A DNA stretch of 64,000 bases from UBA7446 sp024639165. GTDB taxonomy: Bacteria > Bacteroidota > Bacteroidia > Flavobacteriales > Flavobacteriaceae. Positions 26,849 to 35,476 of the stretch are shown piece by piece (position 1 is the first letter of the stretch; each line of letters begins with the position of its first letter). The notes under the pieces were generated by a model that was given only the letters and a program-made list of their open reading frames with translations, had not been told where the DNA came from and made no database searches. The stretch lies in NCBI GenBank assembly GCA_024639165.1, contig JAHEIX010000002.1, positions 124,001-188,000 on the forward strand, written 5' to 3'. The position numbers and the translations under genes were made by a program.

Positions 26849-26856
26849 TAGTTTAG
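26849..26856 (+). promoter_or_regulatory. -7-like box TAGTTTAG abutting the DUF3109 start
   Basis: Close to TAnnTTTG (seventh base A). It ends 4 nt (CAGC) before ATG 26861, and is divergent from the marC box 22 nt away. Confidence 0.35.
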
Positions 26857-26860
26857 CAGC

Positions 26861-27442
26861 ATGTTTCAATTGGGCAAAACGCTAGTTTCAGAAACGCTTT
26901 TTGAGCAAGCTTTCACTTGCGATTTAACAGCGTGCAAAGGGGCATGTTGTGTGGAGGGCGAAGCTGGCGCACCGCTAGAAACAGCGGAAATAAGCCAGCT
27001 CAAAGAACACTGGACAACCCTTAAGCCCTTTCTGACAAAAGAAGGCATAGCGGCCATCGAGGTACAAGGCGTAGCCACCCGGAATGCATTTGAGGAGTGG
27101 GAAACCCCCCTGATTGACGGCAAGGCATGCGCATATATTGCTTATGACAGCAAAGGCGTTGCGCAGTGCGGCATTGAGCAAGCCAACAAGAAACAAGCGA
27201 CCAATCTCCAGAAACCCATCTCATGCCATCTCTATCCCGTCCGTGTGAAAAACTACAGCGCATTTGTGGCAGTCAACTACCACGAATGGTCCATATGTGC
27301 GCCAGGCTGCTCACTTGGGGCAGCACTAAAACAACCGCTTTATCAATTTGTGAAAGGGGCACTGGTGCGAAAGTTTGGGCAGGCGTGGTATGATGCCTTG
27401 CATGCGGCGGCGCAAGATTTTGATGCTAACAACAATTGTTAG
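26861..27442 (+). CDS. DUF3109 (YkgJ-like Cys-cluster) protein
   Basis: The 193-residue protein has conserved Cys positions: TCDLTACKGACCVEGEAGAPL (about 19-39), CAYI (about 89), CGIE, CHLYPVRV (about 124-131) and the terminal SICAPGCSLG (about 144-153). These match the DUF3109 family, thought to bind a metal or Fe-S cluster through the Cys residues; function unknown. It is a single gene divergent from marC. Confidence 0.85.
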   Translation: MFQLGKTLVSETLFEQAFTCDLTACKGACCVEGEAGAPLETAEISQLKEHWTTLKPFLTKEGIAAIEVQGVATRNAFEEWETPLIDGKACAYIAYDSKGVAQCGIEQANKKQATNLQKPISCHLYPVRVKNYSAFVAVNYHEWSICAPGCSLGAALKQPLYQFVKGALVRKFGQAWYDALHAAAQDFDANNNC

Positions 27443-27647
27443 ACAATACCCTTACCATACAGACTCTTACAAGTAGCTGAATATCAATATTTTACAAATA
27501 GACCATTTTTTAATCTTTTGTAGGAAAAGCCTTAGTTCTTGTTAAAAACTAAAAGGCATTGTGGAAAAGTATGGCTTTTATTTGGTCATTTTTTTTGGAA
27601 TATTTGTAAGGAAATTATTTATCCCAAAAACCCTTTAAAAAGAAATT

Positions 27648-28631
27648 ATGCCAAATGCTATAGAACCCATATTGTCTGAAAACAAAAATCGCTTTGTAAT
27701 TTTCCCAATTGAGCACCACGATATTTGGGAATGGTATAAGAAGTCAGAGGCGTGTTTTTGGACAGCTGAAGAGATTGATTTACATCAAGATTTGACAGAT
27801 TGGTCTACGAAGCTGAATGATGATGAGCGTTATTTTATAAAACACATCTTGGCATTTTTTGCAGCATCGGACGGTATTGTAAATGAGAATTTGGCTGAGA
27901 ACTTTGTAAACGAGGTGCAGTACAGCGAGGCGAAATTTTATTATGGGTTCCAAATCATGATGGAAAACATCCATTCTGAGACCTATTCTCTATTGATAGA
28001 TACTTACGTTAAGGACGAAGCGGAAAAGAATAATTTATTTCAAGCTATTGAGGTGTTTCCTGCCATCAAGAAAAAAGCAGATTGGGCATTACGTTGGATA
28101 GATTCAGATTCTTTTGCAGAGCGTCTTATTGCTTTTGCAGCTGTAGAGGGAATCTTTTTCTCAGGGGCTTTCTGTTCTATTTTCTGGCTTAAAAAGCGTG
28201 GACTTATGCCAGGGCTAACATTCTCAAATGAATTAATTTCTCGTGACGAGGGCATGCACTGTGACTTTGCGGTTCACTTGCACAACAAACACTTGGTAAA
28301 CAAAGTGCCACCCGCTCGTATCCGCGAAATTATTATCGATGCCTTAAATATTGAGCGTGAGTTTATTACGGAATCACTACCGATTAGTCTAATCGGAATG
28401 AACTCCAAACTGATGACGCAATATTTGGAATTTGTTACCGACCGTCTACTTGTTGAGCTTGGCTTAGAAAAAGAGTTTAATGTATCCAACCCATTTGACT
28501 TTATGGATATGATCTCGCTTCAAGGAAAAACGAATTTCTTTGAAAAGCGTGTATCGGAATACCAAAAAGCAGGGGTGATGAACCAAGAAACAGAGGAAAA
28601 AGAGAAGTATTCTTTCGGCGACGACTTTTAG
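27648..28631 (+). CDS. nrdB: Class Ia ribonucleotide reductase, small subunit
   Basis: The 327-residue radical-generating subunit carries the diiron ligands in AEEIDLHQD, IVNENLAENF, MENIHSE and NELISRDEGMHCDF. The radical Tyr is the second Tyr of KFYYGFQIMMENIHSE (about 106). The sequence is strikingly like eukaryotic R2 (FPIEHHDIWEWYKKSEACFW; AFFAASDGIVNENL), the subtype common in Bacteroidota. It is followed after 75 bp by nrdA. The 205-bp upstream region is AT-rich with no clear TAnnTTTG box. Confidence 0.97.
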   Translation: MPNAIEPILSENKNRFVIFPIEHHDIWEWYKKSEACFWTAEEIDLHQDLTDWSTKLNDDERYFIKHILAFFAASDGIVNENLAENFVNEVQYSEAKFYYGFQIMMENIHSETYSLLIDTYVKDEAEKNNLFQAIEVFPAIKKKADWALRWIDSDSFAERLIAFAAVEGIFFSGAFCSIFWLKKRGLMPGLTFSNELISRDEGMHCDFAVHLHNKHLVNKVPPARIREIIIDALNIEREFITESLPISLIGMNSKLMTQYLEFVTDRLLVELGLEKEFNVSNPFDFMDMISLQGKTNFFEKRVSEYQKAGVMNQETEEKEKYSFGDDF

Positions 28632-28706
28632 TCATCCGAAAAAAGTGCAGCATCGATATTCACCAATAATATCCGCGCAGATTAACCAATAAAACCAAAC
28701 GACATT

Positions 28707-31124
28707 ATGTATGTAGTAAAAAGAGATGGGCGTAAAGAACCCATTATGTTTGACAAAATTACCGCCCGGGTTCGTAAACTCTGCTATGGATTCAATGAAC
28801 TTGTAGATCCCGTAAAGGTGGCCATGAAAGTTATTGAAGGCCTATACGATGGCGTTACCACTTCTGAACTCGATAGTTTGGCAGCCGAAACAGCCGCTTC
28901 CATGACAACCGTTCATCCCGACTACGCCCAGCTAGCCGCACGGATATCTGTTTCTAACCTTCACAAAAACACCAAGAAATCTTTTTCTGAAACCATGGCA
29001 GACCTCTTTGAGTATGTCAATCCACGTACAGAAAAGAAATCACCGCTTCTTTCCGAGGAAGTAAACAACGTAATTCAAGACAATGCCGAGTTGCTGGATT
29101 CTACCATTATCTACAACCGTGATTTTGGCTACGATTATTTTGGGTTCAAAACGCTTGAACGTTCATACTTGCTCAAAATCAATGGGAACATTGCTGAACG
29201 ACCACAACATATGCTGATGCGTGTTTCTGTGGGTATTCACCCAACCGACCTGGATGCTGCGATAGAGACGTACCACTTGATGTCCAAAAAGTATTTTACA
29301 CACGCCACACCAACTCTATTTAACTCGGGTACACCAAAGCCGCAAATGTCGTCTTGCTTTTTGTTATCCATGCGTGATGATAGCATTGATGGGATTTACG
29401 ACACCCTTAAGCAAACGGCTAAAATTTCACAGTCTGCTGGAGGCATTGGCTTGTCTATTCACAACGTCCGTGCGACAGGATCTTATATTGCAGGCACCAA
29501 CGGTACGTCAAACGGTATTGTGCCCATGCTGCGTGTTTATAACGACACAGCCCGCTATGTTGACCAAGGTGGTGGAAAGCGAAAAGGCTCATTTGCCATT
29601 TATGTTGAGCCATGGCATGCAGATATCTTTGACTTTTTAGACTTAAAGAAAAACCACGGTAAGGAAGAAATGCGCGCACGTGATTTGTTCTATGCTATGT
29701 GGATTCCAGATTTGTTTATGAAACGTGTGGAAGAAAACACGGAATGGACACTAATGTGCCCTAACGAATGTCCAGGGCTTTACGATTGTCACAGTGAGGA
29801 ATTTGAAGAAATGTACCTCAGATATGAAAAGGAAAATCGTGGGCGTAAGACCATCAAAGCGCGTGAGCTATGGGAGAAAATCTTAGAATCTCAGATTGAG
29901 ACAGGAACGCCATATATGCTCTATAAAGACGCTGCAAATCGCAAGTCGAATCAAAAGAACCTCGGAACCATCCGTTCGTCAAACTTGTGTACGGAAATTA
30001 TGGAATATACTTCCAAAGATGAGGTTGCGGTATGTAACTTGGCTTCTATTGCACTGCCCATGTTTGTTAAAGATGGGACTTTTGACCACCAAGAGCTTTT
30101 TGACGTGACTGTTCGTGTGACGAAAAACCTAAACAAGGTAATTGACCGAAACTATTATCCCGTTAAAGAGGCGGAGAATTCCAATATGCGTCACCGTCCA
30201 GTGGGCTTAGGCGTTCAAGGTCTTGCGGATACGTTTATCAAACTTCGTTTGCCCTTTACTAGCGAAGATGCACAAACCTTAAACCAAGAGATTTTTGAAA
30301 CCATTTACTTTGCTTCGCTAACGGCTTCTAAAGATTTGGCAGAAGTTGAAGGTCCTTATAAAACCTACAAAGGGTCACCGATTTCTAAAGGTGAATTCCA
30401 ACACAATATGTGGGGCATTAAAGACGATGAGCTAAGTGGTCGTTGGGATTGGGAAGGTTTACGCAAGCAAATCAAAAAGCATGGTGTTCGCAACTCCCTA
30501 TTGATGGCTCCGATGCCAACAGCATCTACGTCTCAAATTTTAGGAAATAACGAATGCTTTGAGCCGTACACCTCCAATATCTACACAAGACGTGTGTTAT
30601 CTGGTGAGTTTATTGTGGTGAACAAACACTTGTTGGAAGACTTGGTAAATCTTGGCCTTTGGGATGAGGAAATGAAGCAAGAATTAATGCGTGCAAACGG
30701 ATCGATTCAACACATAGAAACCATTCCTGCCGAGATTAGAGAGCTTTACAAGACAGTTTGGGAAATGAGCATGAAGGACATCATTGATATGTCTCGTCAT
30801 CGCGGATATTTCATTGATCAGTCGCAATCGCTTAACTTGTTTATGGAAGGCGCAACCATGTCCAAACTCACTTCAATGCACTTTTATGCATGGAAGTCTG
30901 GCTTAAAAACAGGGATGTATTATTTGCGCACGAAGTCGGCTGTTGATGCCATTAAATTTACCGTCAATAAAAAAGCGGAAACGGCAGAAGTACCTGCAGC
31001 CTCTACCAAGCCAAAAGCTAAGGCGGCTGTGGCAGTAGAACCCCTTTCTCCATCTGAGCTAAAAGAAATGCTAGCTAAGTCTAAGGAAAGCGAAGACGAC
31101 GACTGCCTTATGTGTGGGTCCTAA
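28707..31124 (+). CDS. nrdA: Class Ia ribonucleotide reductase, large subunit
   Basis: The 805-residue catalytic subunit reduces ribonucleoside diphosphates. It opens with an ATP-cone (about 1-90; MYVVKRDGRKEPIMFDKI), so dATP overall inhibition is expected. Active-site elements are SSCFLLSM (first redox Cys, about 216), NLCTEI (thiyl Cys, about 427) and VAVCNLASIALP (about 443). The flexible C-terminal Cys pair is in the last residues, CLMCGS. A strong bidirectional terminator follows. Confidence 0.97.
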   Translation: MYVVKRDGRKEPIMFDKITARVRKLCYGFNELVDPVKVAMKVIEGLYDGVTTSELDSLAAETAASMTTVHPDYAQLAARISVSNLHKNTKKSFSETMADLFEYVNPRTEKKSPLLSEEVNNVIQDNAELLDSTIIYNRDFGYDYFGFKTLERSYLLKINGNIAERPQHMLMRVSVGIHPTDLDAAIETYHLMSKKYFTHATPTLFNSGTPKPQMSSCFLLSMRDDSIDGIYDTLKQTAKISQSAGGIGLSIHNVRATGSYIAGTNGTSNGIVPMLRVYNDTARYVDQGGGKRKGSFAIYVEPWHADIFDFLDLKKNHGKEEMRARDLFYAMWIPDLFMKRVEENTEWTLMCPNECPGLYDCHSEEFEEMYLRYEKENRGRKTIKARELWEKILESQIETGTPYMLYKDAANRKSNQKNLGTIRSSNLCTEIMEYTSKDEVAVCNLASIALPMFVKDGTFDHQELFDVTVRVTKNLNKVIDRNYYPVKEAENSNMRHRPVGLGVQGLADTFIKLRLPFTSEDAQTLNQEIFETIYFASLTASKDLAEVEGPYKTYKGSPISKGEFQHNMWGIKDDELSGRWDWEGLRKQIKKHGVRNSLLMAPMPTASTSQILGNNECFEPYTSNIYTRRVLSGEFIVVNKHLLEDLVNLGLWDEEMKQELMRANGSIQHIETIPAEIRELYKTVWEMSMKDIIDMSRHRGYFIDQSQSLNLFMEGATMSKLTSMHFYAWKSGLKTGMYYLRTKSAVDAIKFTVNKKAETAEVPAASTKPKAKAAVAVEPLSPSELKEMLAKSKESEDDDCLMCGS

Positions 31125-31143
31125 TAACCAACCATTCATAAAT

Positions 31144-31179
31144 AAAAAGAGCGCTTCTTATGAAGCGCTCTTTTTTTTT
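31144..31179. terminator. Strong bidirectional terminator between nrdA and the PiT gene
   Basis: A 14-bp stem (A-rich arm ending AGAGCGCTTC, loop TTAT, then GAAGCGCTCT) is followed by nine T on the plus strand and preceded by A on the left. It can stop both nrdA transcripts and the convergent phosphate-transporter transcript ending at 31196. Confidence 0.9.
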
Positions 31180-31195
31180 GAGACAGTCTTACTTA

Positions 31196-33439
31196 TTAGC
31201 TGGTTTTTCCATGCGCATCGTGGTATTCAACTAATAGATTAGTAGTTGCATTTAACAGGTCTTTAGTTTCAACAAGAACATTAAAGTATAAGGTCGTATT
31301 TTTTGGACTAGACTCTTCTTGGCGAGTTCTTTCAACCTGCTTTTGAATTTTTTCTACAACTAGATTATTTATTTCCTGTTTGGTATCGATAATATGACCA
31401 AGTTTGTCAAAGGATCTGTTATCAAATACAGTTTTTATATCTTCAAAAAACGCTTCAAATCTTAGATAGACTTCTTTAAGCTCTTTGTACTGACTGAATT
31501 TTAACTTTTTATGATTGTTGTTAACGTGCTTGTAACATACCTTAGTTATGTATTCTAAAGATTGCGACATATCGTGTAAATACCCCAAAATATTGATGTA
31601 AAAATTACTCGCATGTATACTGGAATCGTCAAGGTTCTTTATGAAGTAAAAAATATTATCGCGTAATTCATCTACTTCACTTGAAAGCTTTACAATTTGC
31701 TTTTTGTTTTTCTTTAAAATAGCAACATCCTCCAAAGCAAGTCCATTAATGGCGCTGGTATAAATATTATTACTTCTTTTAATAACAATCGAAATGTTTT
31801 TAGCGCTTTCATGCACCACTCCTTGCACAGAACCGCTCTCAGAACTTTTCAAGCTATCCATGCCAGAGTTTAATTCAATGTTTTTGTGGGCTAGATAATT
31901 TCGATAGAGTAATATTACCGTCAGCAAAATTAATATAGGCGTTATTACAGGGGGATTCCAATTGATTAAAAACAGTACAATCCCCGAGGCAATAAATGCT
32001 CCAAAAGCAGTTGCAAACCAACCTCCAATTACATTCAACACTCCTGAGACTCTATATACAGCACTTTCTCTTCCCCAGGCCCTATCTGCAAAAGACGTTC
32101 CCATAGCAACCATAAAAGTAACATAGGTTGTAGAAAGGGGTAATTTCATGGTAGTGGCAATGGCGATAAGAATACCAGCAACCATAAGGTTGACTGAAGC
32201 ACGAATCAAATCAAAAGCAGGAGCTTCAATACTTTGATCTTTGGTTATTTTTATTTCTGGGGTTTTAAACCTTTGCTCAATTGTTTCTTTTGCCCCTTTT
32301 GGAATAATAACACTAAAATAGTTGGCCAGCTGCGTAGCGCCTCTGACAACAGATCGAGAAATCAAATTAGGTTCAAACTTCTCATGTGTATCTGTTTGAC
32401 GGGATAAGCCGATTTCGGTTTCTGCAACGGTTTTGGCTTTTTTAGAAAACCAAAGTGTGAGTACCATAATTGCCCCAGCAATAAACAGCAGCAGTGGCTC
32501 AGCAGGCACCTTTTTGTCTAAAACCTCCATAGAAAACAATGAGGCATCTACACCTGAAACAGACCACGCTTCATAAGAGTGGTAAGCCGCCATAGGAACC
32601 CCTATGAAATTCACCAAATCATTACCAGCAAAAGCCAGCGCTAAACCAAACGTTCCTACAGCAATAACAACCAACAGGACGGTTTTTTTAGTGAGGTATT
32701 CAAATAAATATGACAAAACAAGCCACAAAGCAAAACTCCCCAAAATGATAAATATTTCATTTCCCTCAATGGATCCTTTTAGTGTTTTGTAGTAGGGCGT
32801 CCCTTTTAATCCTTTTAAAAAGATGAAGTAAGTAATGGACGTTAGCGCAACAGCGCCAAAAACAGCGCCAAAATTCTTCACCTTTTTTTGTATTTGAAAG
32901 GTGAAAATAAAACGAGAAACCCACTGTACTAAGGCACCCACAGAGAATGCAATAAGCACCGATAACAAAATCCCTCTAATAATTTCAAGGGCTTTTTTGG
33001 TGTTGATATAGTTGCCCAAATCAGCAACGGTTTGTGTTTCGGACACGCCTATTTTAATGAGTGACATCACAACAGCAGCCCCTAATAAGTTAAAAACAAT
33101 GGAAACCGTGGTTGAAGTGGGAAGCCCCAAAGTATTAAAGAAATCCAGCAGTAAGATATCGGTTATCATCACCGCCATAAAAATGTACATGATTTCGTCA
33201 AAGTTGAACATGGCAGGTATAAAAATGCCCTTCCTAGCAACCTCCATTAAACCACTAGAATATACCGCTCCTACAAAAATACCAAGACTTGCAAAAATCA
33301 TGATGGTTCTCAGGGAAATAGCTTTTGATCCTATAGCAGAGTTTAAGAAGTTAATGGCATCATTACTAACCCCTACTATCAAGTCGGCGATGGCTAGAAC
33401 AGCCAAAGCAATAATCATGAATAAATAAATGTTTTCCAT
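31196..33439 (-). CDS. PiT-family inorganic phosphate transporter with PhoU-like C-terminal domain
   Basis: The 747-residue protein is longer than a normal PiT permease (about 400-530 residues). It has two halves with the PiT signatures (GVSNDAINFLNSAIGSKA near 23-40 and a second copy around LSTTYVTFMVAMGTSFADRAW near 432-452), about ten or more helices, and a 200-residue helical cytoplasmic tail (about 540-745) resembling PhoU/DUF47 proteins. It should take up phosphate with cation symport, the fused tail probably regulating flux. It lies 68 bp downstream of the porin gene on the same strand, likely one operon. Confidence 0.9.
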   Translation of the reverse strand: MENIYLFMIIALAVLAIADLIVGVSNDAINFLNSAIGSKAISLRTIMIFASLGIFVGAVYSSGLMEVARKGIFIPAMFNFDEIMYIFMAVMITDILLLDFFNTLGLPTSTTVSIVFNLLGAAVVMSLIKIGVSETQTVADLGNYINTKKALEIIRGILLSVLIAFSVGALVQWVSRFIFTFQIQKKVKNFGAVFGAVALTSITYFIFLKGLKGTPYYKTLKGSIEGNEIFIILGSFALWLVLSYLFEYLTKKTVLLVVIAVGTFGLALAFAGNDLVNFIGVPMAAYHSYEAWSVSGVDASLFSMEVLDKKVPAEPLLLFIAGAIMVLTLWFSKKAKTVAETEIGLSRQTDTHEKFEPNLISRSVVRGATQLANYFSVIIPKGAKETIEQRFKTPEIKITKDQSIEAPAFDLIRASVNLMVAGILIAIATTMKLPLSTTYVTFMVAMGTSFADRAWGRESAVYRVSGVLNVIGGWFATAFGAFIASGIVLFLINWNPPVITPILILLTVILLYRNYLAHKNIELNSGMDSLKSSESGSVQGVVHESAKNISIVIKRSNNIYTSAINGLALEDVAILKKNKKQIVKLSSEVDELRDNIFYFIKNLDDSSIHASNFYINILGYLHDMSQSLEYITKVCYKHVNNNHKKLKFSQYKELKEVYLRFEAFFEDIKTVFDNRSFDKLGHIIDTKQEINNLVVEKIQKQVERTRQEESSPKNTTLYFNVLVETKDLLNATTNLLVEYHDAHGKTS

Positions 33440-33489
33440 AGTTTCTAGCTGTATTTATGTACAAAAATCATCAATATGATTGAACGAAA

Positions 33490-33507
33490 TGTTATTAGAA
33501 TGTTATA
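33490..33507 (+). promoter_or_regulatory. Pho-box-like direct repeat (TGTTATT-4-TGTTATA)
   Basis: Two 7-bp half-sites in direct orientation, 11 bp start to start, lie in the porin-PiT gap. The architecture is that of PhoB boxes, but the orientation is opposite to both flanking genes. Tentative. Confidence 0.3.
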
Positions 33508-34707
33508 TTAAAAATGAATGTCAAAACCGATTCTAAACGTGATGTTGTCTTCAGCCCCGTCAAGCGTTGTATAACTAATATCACTTTGAACTTTTAGTTT
33601 ATGACCTACTACAAACCTGTTAAAGCCTAGCGTATATTGCTTTACAGGCGCACTACCTGTAATGGCTTCGTATGCAATAGATGTATAACGCCCAGCGAGC
33701 TCGTAATTATTTTTAAACAAATAACCCGCTTGAAGATTTAATGCATTTCCTGTAAGCACTATATCTCCCGTGGGAGTATTGTTCAATTCTGTAGCAATTT
33801 CATTGTCAGCAGTACGCTTGGCATACTCCCCCATAAACGAGAATCCGTTGTATTTAAACATGGCATCAACAAAAATGGTAGTTTGGTCTGTTTGGTAGAT
33901 AGATCCGTCTTGACGAATCATATAATCTCCAGCAAAACCTCTTTCTCTGACCGCATCTTGGTTATAGTTATAGGTAACACTGGCCATCAACTTTGGTGTT
34001 ACTTCTCTTTTGAGATCGGACTGCACATAATCCCCTTTGGATTTAAATGCGCCGAAAGGCAATAGCTCAACACGCGCAGTGTATTGGAGTCCACCTTCAT
34101 TTCCTTCCGTAACATTTCTTCCCTCGCCTTGTGAGATGGAAAATTTCTCACGCATCAAAAAGGTTCCACCCAGACTTGATATGTGGCGCAATTGAATGCC
34201 TAAATCACGATCTAATGTAAATCGACTATTCAATAAGGAACGATCGATTAACTGTAGATTTCCCGAAGAAATAACACGCTCTATGTTACCAGGTAATTTT
34301 GTCTGTCCGGCCCAGAATTCCCAGTTTTTGGCAAATTTCCACATGATTACCGCGTCCAAAATGTAGCGGGGGGTATTTCTGTTAAATTCATTTGCACCCG
34401 AAAGATCCCTATTCGATAAACCAAGCTCAATTTTGTATTTTAATTTTGGACTGTAAGCGAAACCATCAAACTTTAGTCGCGCACGGCGGACAATAAAATT
34501 GTGATCAGGACTGTTGTAGCTTTCGCCATTGTGATCCCATGAAGACATGGAGCGCACTTGAAATCTTGGTGCAAATTTGATGCTAAACGTACTGTCTTTG
34601 GCAACAAAATTTAACATTCCTTTTCCAAAGGAAGTGTCGCTTATTTCTTGAGATTGTACGCTAAAGCTTATAAAAATTATAAATAGAAGTAATAGTTTGT
34701 TTTTCAT
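33508..34707 (-). CDS. OprO/OprP-type porin
   Basis: The 399-residue outer-membrane protein has a signal peptide (about 1-19) and repeated amphipathic beta strands ending in an aromatic C-terminus (FRIGFDIHF). It carries the OprP-family opening with SFGKGMLNFVAKDSTFSIKFAPRFQVR and RRARLKFDGFAYSPKLKYKIELGLSN. By family it is a phosphate- or polyphosphate-selective porin. The PiT gene downstream supports phosphate as the substrate. Confidence 0.87.
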   Translation of the reverse strand: MKNKLLLLFIIFISFSVQSQEISDTSFGKGMLNFVAKDSTFSIKFAPRFQVRSMSSWDHNGESYNSPDHNFIVRRARLKFDGFAYSPKLKYKIELGLSNRDLSGANEFNRNTPRYILDAVIMWKFAKNWEFWAGQTKLPGNIERVISSGNLQLIDRSLLNSRFTLDRDLGIQLRHISSLGGTFLMREKFSISQGEGRNVTEGNEGGLQYTARVELLPFGAFKSKGDYVQSDLKREVTPKLMASVTYNYNQDAVRERGFAGDYMIRQDGSIYQTDQTTIFVDAMFKYNGFSFMGEYAKRTADNEIATELNNTPTGDIVLTGNALNLQAGYLFKNNYELAGRYTSIAYEAITGSAPVKQYTLGFNRFVVGHKLKVQSDISYTTLDGAEDNITFRIGFDIHF

Positions 34708-34791
34708 TAGTGTTGGTTATTAGCTTTTGTCAGGCACAAAAGTGAACAACTAATGTTAACAGAACGTTTCTTTAAAATTAAATATTAAATA

Positions 34792-34812
34792 GACTGCCTG
34801 GCCAAGGCAGTC
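34792..34812. repeat. 8-bp GC-rich inverted repeat upstream of the porin
   Basis: GACTGCCT and AGGCAGTC flank a 5-nt GGCCA loop. There is no T-run on the plus side and an AT-rich run on the minus side. It stands out in an AT-rich region about 85 bp upstream of the porin start. It may be an operator, or an RNA hairpin in the porin leader if transcription starts far upstream. Confidence 0.45.
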
Positions 34813-34983
34813 ATATTTAGGAATCCATTATTACTAGTCGACAAAAACTAATAAACAATAATGAATAATGTGTCTAAGACAACTCAAAATTAAGAAGCAG
34901 ATTCATCGGTATTGTAATATAAATGTTATTTAATTATTAAGTAATAAAGTCAGTTTTTAATATTACGCCATCTCAGCACCGAA

Positions 34984-35001
34984 TGTTAACTTAATGTAAA
35001 C
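34984..35001 (+). promoter_or_regulatory. Pho-box-like direct repeat (TGTTAAC-TTAA-TGTAAAC)
   Basis: Two 7-bp half-sites are separated by 4 bp, the PhoB-box spacing. The same arrangement, including the central TTAA, recurs upstream of the TonB receptor at 39613-39630. It lies about 70 bp before the ATG of the YwqK-like gene. Confidence 0.45.
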
Positions 35002-35070
35002 AAAAAGTTGATTTATTGTTAATTATTGCTTAATATTGATCATGGAAAGAATCCTAAAGACATTCCTGAT

Positions 35071-35433
35071 ATGAAAAAATATTTGATAGGAGCCACACTT
35101 TTTTTATTCGCTTCTCTATGTGCACAAGAGTCAAACAAGCCTTGTTTTGAAAAAAAAGAAAACCGTGTTAGTGCTGTATATTACCACGATAACGGGGAAG
35201 TATCACAAACGGGATACTTTAATAGTGAGGGGAAATTAGATGGCGTTTGGACAAGTTACGATACTGCAGGCAACAAGGTTTCTCAAGGACATTATTCCAA
35301 TGGTGTCAAAACGGGGCAATGGTTGTTTTGGTTCGATGGTACGCTTAAAGAAGTAGATTTTGTAAACGCCAAAATCGCCAACGTTAACGAATGGCATCAA
35401 AAATTGGGTGTAGCGTTAAACACAAACCAATAA
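35071..35433 (+). CDS. Secreted MORN/YwqK-like repeat protein
   Basis: The 120-residue protein (start ATG 35071, MKKYLIGATLFLFASLCAQ) has a signal peptide and MORN-like repeats: YYHDNGEVSQTGYFNSEGKLDGVWTSYDTAGN, then QGHYSNGVKTGQWLFWFDGTLKEV. Such proteins are often labelled YwqK-family antitoxin, but that label is unreliable for secreted Bacteroidota members. It is a single gene flanked by a Pho-box-like repeat and a terminator, so phosphate-dependent expression is possible. An earlier in-frame TTG at 35026 is less likely because it precedes the signal peptide. Confidence 0.75.
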   Translation: MKKYLIGATLFLFASLCAQESNKPCFEKKENRVSAVYYHDNGEVSQTGYFNSEGKLDGVWTSYDTAGNKVSQGHYSNGVKTGQWLFWFDGTLKEVDFVNAKIANVNEWHQKLGVALNTNQ

Positions 35434-35462
35434 AAAAAGCTCCCAAACGGGAGCCTTTTTTA
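35432..35462. terminator. Bidirectional terminator after the YwqK-like gene
   Basis: A 6-bp GC-rich stem (GCTCCC / GGGAGC, loop AAAC) is flanked by seven A on the left and seven T on the right. It lies between convergent genes ending at 35433 and 35477. Confidence 0.88.
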
Positions 35463-35476
35463 TAATTCACTTTTTT

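Larger units (their letters stand above)
34708..35070. other. 363-bp intergenic region between porin and YwqK-like gene
   Basis: This AT-rich divergent region holds a GC-rich hairpin (34792-34812), a TGTTAAC-N4-CGTTTCT element (34754-34771) and a TGTTATT-N4-TATTAAG element (34924-34941). A clearer Pho-box-like repeat lies at 34984-35001. No open frame with coding character is seen. It probably contains both outward promoters and their control sites. Confidence 0.5.

Noticed and set aside
35071..35433. Antitoxin (YwqK label)
   Set aside because: The protein has a signal peptide, so it is exported, and there is no adjacent toxin gene.
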